From: Shewanella japonica
Lineage (GTDB): Bacteria > Pseudomonadota > Gammaproteobacteria > Enterobacterales > Shewanellaceae
DNA length: 64,000 nucleotides
Direction of reading: 5' to 3'
NCBI RefSeq assembly: GCF_002075795.1
Contig: NZ_CP020472.1
Span: 3,641,001-3,705,000, forward strand
The stretch's first letter is position 1, and each line of letters begins with the position of its first letter. This document shows positions 63,368-64,000 of the stretch, piece by piece. Below the pieces are notes generated by a model. It worked only from the letters and a program-made list of their open reading frames with translations, was not told the origin of the DNA and ran no database searches. The position numbers and the translations under genes were made by a program.

Positions 63368-64000
63368 TGTGGCTTTCTGATGTTTCAGTCAAGCGTCCTG
63401 TTGTCGCTATTGTACTCAGCTTATTATTGGGTGTATTTGGCCTAGTTTCACTGTCAAAACTGTCGATTCGAGAAATGCCGGATGTTGAAAATCCTGTAGT
63501 CACGGTAATGACCACCTATAGTGGCGCTTCAGCCACTATTATGGAAAGCCAAATTACCACCACGATTGAAGATGAGTTAACGGGTATTAGTGGTGTTGAT
63601 GAAATTGAATCTGTCACTCGTAATGGTATGTCCCGCATTACTGTCACATTTTTACTTGGCTGGGATTTAACAGAAGGCGTGAGTGATGTGCGTGATGCTG
63701 TAGCGAGAGCTCAGCGCCGCCTTCCAGATGAAGCTGACGATCCTGTAGTATCTAAAGACAATGGCTCAGGCGAGCCGTCTATTTATGTCAACCTGAGTTC
63801 ATCAACGATGGACCGAACTCAGCTCACCGATTACTCCCAACGAGTATTAGAAGATCGTTTTAACTTGATCACAGGAGTCAGCTCAATTTCCATCACGGGC
63901 GGACTTTACAAAGTCATGTATGTTCAATTAAAACCTGAACTCATGGCAGGACGTAATGTGTCGGCCAACGACATCGTATCAGCACTAAAGACTGAAAACG
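63367..64000 (+). CDS. RND efflux pump inner-membrane subunit, 5' part
   Basis: The first 211 codons of a hydrophobe/amphiphile efflux (HAE1-type) RND transporter; the gene runs off the right edge. It starts MWLSDVSVKRPVVAIVLSLL with the first membrane helix (about residues 12-32), then the periplasmic porter domain with VEAMESQITTTIEDELTGI-like residues at about 55-75 and the ITVTFLLGWD strand (about 90-100). It should expel drugs, detergents or organic acids with proton antiport, together with the adaptor upstream. The substrate cannot be told. Confidence 0.9.
   Translation, partial: MWLSDVSVKRPVVAIVLSLLLGVFGLVSLSKLSIREMPDVENPVVTVMTTYSGASATIMESQITTTIEDELTGISGVDEIESVTRNGMSRITVTFLLGWDLTEGVSDVRDAVARAQRRLPDEADDPVVSKDNGSGEPSIYVNLSSSTMDRTQLTDYSQRVLEDRFNLITGVSSISITGGLYKVMYVQLKPELMAGRNVSANDIVSALKTEN

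Overview
The window looks like a chromosomal segment of a Shewanella-like gammaproteobacterium. I base this on the moderate-to-low G+C composition, on gammaproteobacterial gene orders (alaS-csrA-tRNA; mutS/rpoS-nlpD-pcm-surE-truD-ispF-ispD-ftsB-eno-pyrG-mazG-relA-rlmD with barA divergent; nrdR-ribD-ribE-ribBX-ribH-nusB-thiL-pgpA), and on a Na+-pumping oxaloacetate decarboxylase. The assignment is by recognition only; no search was run. Nearly everything is core housekeeping sequence. I see no transposase, integrase, CRISPR array or prophage.

Layout. 1-15.1 kb: the 3' end of purK, a chemotaxis receptor, a transglycosylase-like lipoprotein, gshA with a small lipoprotein, a large M16 protease lipoprotein, a YqaA membrane protein, a DAACS symporter, and a nitrate-type ABC transporter operon (nrtA-nrtB-nrtD plus an outer-membrane porin). 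15.1-18.9 kb: oadGAB. 18.9-20.5 kb: a mostly non-coding stretch and six tRNA genes, Ser(GCT) and Arg(ACG). 20.9-28.7 kb: csrA, alaS, recA, then mutS on the other strand. 28.8-44.2 kb: a long minus-strand block from a small lipoprotein and rpoS through rlmD. 44.3-50.7 kb: barA, a DUF416 protein, an AEC transporter and recN on the plus strand. 50.8-58.4 kb: the riboflavin/nusB/thiL/pgpA cluster with nrdR and glyA. 58.5-64 kb: ettA, an unrecognised exported protein, and an RND efflux adaptor with the start of its pump.

How the genes connect. recA and recN carry LexA boxes (SOS). BarA and CsrA are the two ends of the BarA/UvrY-Csr cascade. RelA and RpoS handle starvation and stationary phase. The rib genes form one pathway block. 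The nrt operon appears to be controlled twice: by a sigma-54/NtrC-like promoter, and by a leader in which an ANTAR-type hexaloop hairpin and an intrinsic terminator are mutually exclusive.

Most notable observations. (1) mutS is interrupted by a single in-frame TGA where homologues have Cys, predicting a mismatch-repair defect unless it is a sequence error. (2) The next gene downstream, a small lipoprotein, has its signal peptide thrown out of frame by a seven-A tract, the kind of lesion a mutS mutant accumulates. (3) The nrt leader architecture. I did not find a convincing wholly new system.
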